Source: an uncultured Pirellula sp. (GTDB taxonomy: Bacteria > Planctomycetota > Planctomycetia > Pirellulales > Pirellulaceae). Taken from it: 11,552 nt of DNA. The stretch spans positions 1-11,552 of the forward strand of contig CAITIF010000312.1 in the NCBI GenBank assembly GCA_903892365.1, read 5' to 3'. Shown here piece after piece: positions 7,710-11,552 of this stretch. How positions within the stretch are numbered: position 1 is the first letter of the stretch; the number at the start of each line of letters is the position of its first letter. Made by a program: the position numbers and the translations under genes. The notes beneath the pieces are model-generated. The model worked only from the letters and a program-made list of their open reading frames with translations. It was not told where the DNA came from and made no database searches.

Positions 7710-7770
7710 GTAGGACGGCCTTCCCAGGCCGTCGTAAAATAATTTCGACGGCTTGGAAAGGCCGTCTTAC
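7710..7770. repeat. Two-armed inverted repeat (REP/MITE-like) between PSD1 and DUF1501 genes
   Basis: Two 25-nt arms, 7710-7734 and 7746-7770, are inverted copies with 22 of 25 matches around an 11-nt A/T loop (TAAAATAATTT). Each arm is itself a hairpin. In the left arm GACGGCCT pairs with AGGCCGTC around TCCC (7714-7733). In the right arm GACGGC pairs with GCCGTC, extended by a G-T and an A-T pair, around GGAA (7747-7766). The sequence can therefore fold as one long stem or as two small hairpins (cruciform). It begins 10 nt after the PSD1 stop. It may be a dispersed intergenic repeat, and could weaken read-through or protect upstream mRNA. It lacks a terminator U-tract. The rest of 7701-7828 shows nothing else recognisable. 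Confidence 0.75.
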
Positions 7771-7828
7771 CGTAAATCTTCACCTGCCTGTCGCCTTTCA
7801 ATATCCCGATAAACCCGGTTTGCAACTC

Positions 7829-9223
7829 ATGAATACTTTCCAACAAACACGTCGTGATTTTCTTAGCCGAGCCTCGGGCGGATTCGGAGCCATCGCCTTG
7901 GCTGGAATGTGCAGCGACTTGCAGGGGTCACAGGACAATCCACTAGCATCACGAGAAGCTCATCACCCCGCAAAGGCCGATCGAGTGATCTTTTTGTACT
8001 CGACGGGTGGTACATCGCATATCGACACCTTCAATCATAGACCGCAGCTGATAGCCGATCACGGTAAATCGATTACAGCTTCCAGGTGGTTGAATCAATC
8101 GGGAGAGTACAATCGGTTTTTGATCAAGCCACGATTTTCTTTTCAGCAATATGGTCAGAGCGGAACGTGGGTTAGCGAGCTGTTTCCACATCTTGGATCG
8201 GTCATCGACGATGTTTGTGTACTGAACGCGATGCATTGCGAGAGCGATGGGCATGACAAAGCGACTCTGGCTGCCCATACGGGTTCTGCGCAATTCGCAA
8301 GACCGAGCGTTGGATCTTGGGTCAGCTACGGCCTTGGGACCGTGAACCAGAACTTACCCTCCTTTATGGTACTGGCACCAGCCGCACCGTATGCAGGGGC
8401 TCAAACTTGGGGAAGCGACTTCTTGCCGGCATGTCATCAAGGAACGCATGTGTTGCCAGGCGCGGAGCCATTGCCGAACATTAGGCCGCGAAATCGCGAT
8501 ACAGAAATGCAACAGATGGAATTGGCCTTGCTCGGCCGATTGAACCAAAGCCATTTTGCTCAGCGGTCCGCGGATCTTGCGTTGGACGCACGCATCCGAT
8601 CCTTTGAAACCGCTTTCGGCATGCAGCGCGAAGCACCTGAAGCATTCGATCTGTCTCAGGAGTCAGAAGAAACGCTGCGTTTGTATGGACTGGAGCGAGG
8701 TGCGACGAGCGGTTTTGGCTGGCAATGTCTGGTCGCTCGGAGACTTGCAGAACGAGGCGTTCGATTTTTAGAATTGATCGATGTTGGGTCGAGCGGCAAC
8801 TGGGACTCGCACGGGGACATGGGAGATCATATTCGACTGGCAGCCGCCATCGACAAGCCGATTGCGGGCCTGCTTACGGACCTGAAGCAGCGAGGAATGC
8901 TGGATCGAACGCTGGTGGTATGGACCACCGAATTTGGGCGCACACCTTTCCATCAACAAGCAGATCACGCGGGACGCGAACATCACAATTTATGCTTCTC
9001 CTCATGGATAGCGGGTGGCGGCGTCAAAGGGGGCATGGTTTACGGACAGTCGGATGAACACGGCATCCTTGCAACGGAGGATAAGGTTCACACCCATGAC
9101 CTTCACGCCACCCTTTTGCATCTGCTTGGCATCGATCATGAGCGGCTCACCTTCCGTCATGCGGGCCGCGACTTTCGCTTAACCGATGTTCACGGCAACG
9201 TGGTGCACAAGATTATCGCTTGA
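7829..9223 (+). CDS. DUF1501 protein with Tat signal (alkaline phosphatase-like fold)
   Basis: This is a 464-residue protein counted from ATG 7829. The open frame also contains a TTG at 7820, but the ATG places the twin-arginine signal TRRDFL (7-12) at the usual distance from the N-terminus, followed by a hydrophobic stretch ending near AGM (25-27). Export in folded form through Tat is therefore likely. Family motifs include FLYSTGGTSHIDTF (55-68), the late VVWTTEFGRTPF with the DHAGREHHN metal-type cluster just after it, the HTHDLHATLLHLLG block and the closing GRDFRLTDVHG. DUF1501 proteins are related to sulfatases and phosphatases, but no sulfatase C-x-P-S-R nucleophile motif is present and the reaction is unknown. 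The gene follows PSD1 by 128 bp, the standard planctomycete pairing, and the two products probably act together in the periplasm. No clear ribosome-binding site is seen. Confidence 0.93.
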   Translation: MNTFQQTRRDFLSRASGGFGAIALAGMCSDLQGSQDNPLASREAHHPAKADRVIFLYSTGGTSHIDTFNHRPQLIADHGKSITASRWLNQSGEYNRFLIKPRFSFQQYGQSGTWVSELFPHLGSVIDDVCVLNAMHCESDGHDKATLAAHTGSAQFARPSVGSWVSYGLGTVNQNLPSFMVLAPAAPYAGAQTWGSDFLPACHQGTHVLPGAEPLPNIRPRNRDTEMQQMELALLGRLNQSHFAQRSADLALDARIRSFETAFGMQREAPEAFDLSQESEETLRLYGLERGATSGFGWQCLVARRLAERGVRFLELIDVGSSGNWDSHGDMGDHIRLAAAIDKPIAGLLTDLKQRGMLDRTLVVWTTEFGRTPFHQQADHAGREHHNLCFSSWIAGGGVKGGMVYGQSDEHGILATEDKVHTHDLHATLLHLLGIDHERLTFRHAGRDFRLTDVHGNVVHKIIA

Positions 9224-9279
9224 CGCGGTCTAGTCGCATGCAGCGCAATCGAACAGATCGCTACAATCGTTAGCGGCCT

Positions 9280-11055
9280 ATGGGGCTTGCGGATATGTCG
9301 ATCGCAAGCGGGACGATGGCGCAAAAACGAGTGGTAAACTTCGAGCGAAGTTTCGAAGCTACACCGTTTCCTGCGTTATTCGATTGTGCCAAGCTGATGA
9401 CTGACCCCGAACAGGCAATTCCAGACTCTGAATCTAAACGCCAACCTTTCAGCGTCCTTCGCACGTTGAAAGTCATCATGCTTCCCATCGCATTGGGCTT
9501 GCTGCTAAGTTTCTTCATGGTTGTTGGGCAGTGGTTTCAGGGAGACAGCGCTAAGTACTTTCTTCTTGCACTAGATGGTATGCGAATGCAAATCGTTATT
9601 GCATTTGCGGCATTTGCTACCGTCGGTTTCACGGTATGGATGCTGCGCCCCAGTAGACGAATGGTGATGATTGGGTTGGCTCTTGTTGTTTGTCTGGGTG
9701 GGATTCTTTCCTGTTTCGTTCGCTTGGACGGGTTTAATGGCGACCGAACGCCCAGGCTGGCATGGCGATGGAGCTTGCCTGCCGAAAGCAAGGTCAAGTC
9801 GTACTTGATTTCCAAAAAGGCCAGTTCATTGCCACGGATCTCACCTGAGCTTTCATTGGCAACGCCAACGGACTTTCCCGGTTTCATGGGACAGGATCGC
9901 AATGCTGTATTGAACTCAATATCCCTTGCCGACAATTGGGAACTAGCCCCACCGAAGCTACTGTGGAAGCATACTGTTGGTTTGGGTTGGTCCAGTTTTG
10001 CACTGGTAGGTGATTTGGTGGTCGGCTTGGAGCAGCGTGATCATGAAGAATGCGTCGTATGTTATCACGCTACGACGGGCGAAGAACTCTGGTGCCATCG
10101 CGAAGTGGAGCGATTCACCAATGAGCATGGAGACGGCCCAAGGTCGACACCTACGATTCATCATGGTCGAGTCTACTCGATGGGTGGTTGTGGTCGATTG
10201 ACTTGTGTGGATCTGATGAGTGGCGAATTGATTTGGAAACAAACTCTGCTTGATGGTCCAGGCCTCTCGAACTTGTACTTTGGCACCACCAGCTCTCCGT
10301 TGATCGTTGGCGACCTGGTGGTCGTGACTCCGGGGGCTGGAGAGGGTGGATCGGCGGTTGCTTTCTCTACGGAAACGGGAGAGGAACGATGGCGATGTGG
10401 CGACGACCATGCCTCGTATGCATCCCCCATCGCATCGCGTCTCTGTCAGGTTCCGCAGATTCTAAGCTTCAACGGTGCTGGGCTGCGATCTTATTCGATC
10501 GACGGTAAGGCTCTCTTCTTGCATCCCTGGGTGACGCAAGGGGATTCTAGAGTCAACGTTGCCCAACCAGTCATCGTGGACCAGTGCGATGACCCAACCA
10601 GCATGGATCAAGGTGCTCGCGTCCTGATTTCGTCAGGCTATGACATGGGCACTGCATTGTTAAAGATTACCAATGAAGATGGCGTTTGGGTGACGGAAGA
10701 GATTTGGCGATCGTCTCATTTGAAATCGAAGCTATCGAACTTCGTCGTTTTGGATCAGCATCTCTACGGGCTTGATAACGGGCTGCTAACTTGTTTGCGG
10801 TTGGAGGATGGGAAGCGAGTTTGGAAGAAGGGTCGTTACGGTCACGGCCAGATGCTGCTTGTTCGCGACAAGCTTCTCATTCAAGCAGAGTCAGGAGAAA
10901 TCGTTTTGGTAGCGGCGACACCGGAAAGTCATCGGGAGCTGACCAGGTTTACAGCCTTGGGTGGCAAAACCTGGAATCATCCATCATTAGCGGGCAACCG
11001 CTTAGTCATCCGCAACGACTGCGAAGCCGCAGCCTACGAACTACCTAGCGAGTAG
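9280..11055 (+). CDS. Membrane-anchored PQQ-like beta-propeller protein
   Basis: This is a 591-residue protein if read from ATG 9280. Three hydrophobic helices lie at about 62-82, 103-121 and 128-148. The positively charged flanks (SKRQ...RTLK before helix 1, RPSRR between helices 2 and 3) predict an inside N-terminus and an outside C-terminus, so the propeller (about 195-591) would face the periplasm. Blade repeats end in PQQ-type G..xW motifs: TGEELW (266-271), SGELIW (314-319), TGEERW (366-371), VTEEIW (471-476) and DGKRVW (510-515). Nothing shows that it binds PQQ; many such propellers are scaffolds. It follows DUF1501 by 56 bp on the same strand and may be co-transcribed, although a TACAAT at 9262-9267 could be a -10 box of its own. 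The first 39 residues look unlike a conserved domain; ATG 9397 is an alternative start. Confidence 0.85.
   Translation: MGLADMSIASGTMAQKRVVNFERSFEATPFPALFDCAKLMTDPEQAIPDSESKRQPFSVLRTLKVIMLPIALGLLLSFFMVVGQWFQGDSAKYFLLALDGMRMQIVIAFAAFATVGFTVWMLRPSRRMVMIGLALVVCLGGILSCFVRLDGFNGDRTPRLAWRWSLPAESKVKSYLISKKASSLPRISPELSLATPTDFPGFMGQDRNAVLNSISLADNWELAPPKLLWKHTVGLGWSSFALVGDLVVGLEQRDHEECVVCYHATTGEELWCHREVERFTNEHGDGPRSTPTIHHGRVYSMGGCGRLTCVDLMSGELIWKQTLLDGPGLSNLYFGTTSSPLIVGDLVVVTPGAGEGGSAVAFSTETGEERWRCGDDHASYASPIASRLCQVPQILSFNGAGLRSYSIDGKALFLHPWVTQGDSRVNVAQPVIVDQCDDPTSMDQGARVLISSGYDMGTALLKITNEDGVWVTEEIWRSSHLKSKLSNFVVLDQHLYGLDNGLLTCLRLEDGKRVWKKGRYGHGQMLLVRDKLLIQAESGEIVLVAATPESHRELTRFTALGGKTWNHPSLAGNRLVIRNDCEAAAYELPSE
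9336..9353. promoter_or_regulatory. 18-bp perfect dyad near the 5' end of the PQQ-like gene
   Basis: AAACTTCGAGCGAAGTTT is an 8-bp inverted repeat around AG. A second overlapping dyad, CTTCGA (9339-9344) with TCGAAG (9353-9358), shares it. If the downstream gene actually starts at ATG 9397 instead of 9280, this dyad would lie 43 bp before the start, a normal place for an operator or an mRNA hairpin. Within a coding region it could be coincidence. Confidence 0.3.
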
Positions 11056-11132
11056 TCTAACAGACTCACGATTCCAAGTTATTTAAATCGCATTCAGAGG
11101 CTGGTTTCTCTGCGATTGATTGGGGGTGCATC

Positions 11133-11180
11133 GCGAAGCTGGGCCTAGTGCCCATACTTCGCAACAGGTTTGGTGTGCTA
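11133..11180 (+). repeat. Hairpin-plus-tail element, copy B
   Basis: This is a 30-nt hairpin (11133-11162) followed by the tail AACAGGTTTGGTGTGCTA (11163-11180). GCGAAG pairs with CTTCGC, then TGGGC pairs with GCCCA around the loop CTAGT, with small unpaired bases between the stems. The tail differs from that of copy A at one base of 18, and both elements are 48 nt long. This copy lies 77 nt after the PQQ-like gene stop, on the same strand, between that gene and the convergent dockerin-like gene. The remaining intergenic sequence at 11056-11132 shows no other structure. Confidence 0.7.
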
Positions 11181-11187
11181 AAGCGAG

Positions 11188-11552
11188 CTACCAATCGAGT
11201 TCTTGTTCGTCGATTTGGAGAACTTCGTGTCTGGCTTCCGCGACATCTGCGATAGCCGCCCATAGATCGCTATCCTCTTCATCACGTTCATCGCGAGGCC
11301 CAGGCATCATCCAATATGACAAAGCCTTGTCCGCAACCAAAAGCTCCTTCCTCACTGGCTCTACAAATTCCGGGGCCTTCTTGGTTCGTCGTAGATCAAT
11401 ATCCAAAACAACGGAGATACTTGAGGCGGCTGCTTCGATGGAATCGTTGACCGACTCACCTTCACCGGATCCCTTGGTAGTACGCAGATTAATGTGGTTG
11501 ATGATCGTCAGAACGTCCAACGGTGACAAATATCGATCCCCGTCCACATCCA
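11188..11552 (-). CDS. C-terminal part of a dockerin-like calcium-binding protein (partial, start outside window)
   Basis: The minus-strand frame is open from the right edge to a TAG at 11188-11190 and gives about 120 residues. It starts in DVDGDRYLSPLDVLTIINHI, a dockerin/EF-hand loop with ligands at positions 1, 3, 5, 7, 9 and 12 (D, D, D, Y backbone, S, D) followed by the usual helix. A GTG inside this loop is not a credible start; the preceding codon is the loop's first Asp, so the gene continues beyond 11552. About 100 residues follow the loop and end in an acidic tail (DERDEEDSD, then IDEQELDW). In planctomycetes such loops close large secreted or surface proteins. The function of the missing body cannot be judged. 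The gene is convergent with the PQQ-like gene. Confidence 0.75.
   Translation of the reverse strand, partial: DVDGDRYLSPLDVLTIINHINLRTTKGSGEGESVNDSIEAAASSISVVLDIDLRRTKKAPEFVEPVRKELLVADKALSYWMMPGPRDERDEEDSDLWAAIADVAEARHEVLQIDEQELDW

Noticed and set aside
7829..9223. DUF1501 protein as a sulfatase
   Set aside because: The fold is related, but the C/S-x-P-S-R formylglycine motif is absent.
9226..9235. The 10-mer CGGTCTAGTC shared with 3850-3859
   Set aside because: A single 10-base match between two intergenic regions, with no palindrome or extended similarity, is weak evidence for a shared site.
11066..11263. A 65-codon minus-strand frame spanning copy B of the hairpin element
   Set aside because: It overlaps the dockerin-like gene end in another frame and runs through the structured repeat; no ribosome-binding site or motif supports it.

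Overview
The window looks like chromosomal DNA from a planctomycete, most likely of the Pirellulales/Rhodopirellula type. The main evidence is a PSCyt1-DUF1549-DUF1553 ('PSD1') protein followed by a Tat-exported DUF1501 protein, a pairing typical of Planctomycetota. A membrane-anchored PQQ-like beta-propeller protein and a protein ending in a dockerin-type calcium loop fit the same group, as do the weak or absent Shine-Dalgarno sites. This placement rests on protein families, not on a marker gene.

Layout: (i) 1-107 may hold the end of a plus-strand gene that enters from the left. (ii) 196-3737 is a minus-strand operon read right to left: an AstE/AspA (DoeB-like) zinc deacylase, an MFS transporter that overlaps it by ATGA, and an enolase-superfamily (mandelate racemase subgroup) enzyme. 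(iii) 3738-3922 is a divergent control region with a recognisable plus-strand promoter. Two overlapping 10-bp palindromes cover its spacer and -10 box. (iv) 3923-4564 is an FCD-type GntR regulator. (v) 4596-11055 runs on the plus strand: the PSD1 c-type cytochrome-like protein, a two-armed hairpin repeat, the DUF1501 protein and the PQQ-like propeller protein. (vi) 11188-11552 is the C-terminus of a minus-strand dockerin-like protein whose body lies outside the window.

Working model (inference): the GntR regulator senses a small organic acid or acylated metabolite. It represses itself and probably the divergent transport, deacylation and dehydration/racemisation operon. The regulator is only 31 bp from the PSD1 gene, so the exported proteins may belong to the same response. 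The substrate cannot be read from sequence.

The least expected feature is a 48-nt element present twice, at 115-162 (minus strand) and 11133-11180 (plus strand). Each copy is a 30-nt hairpin followed by a nearly identical 18-nt tail. Three stem base pairs differ between the copies, each by a compensatory change, and the bulged A is kept. Both copies lie downstream of the last gene of an operon and point outward, so they bracket the whole cluster. They could be a 3'-end structured element or the inverted flanks of a mobile unit.
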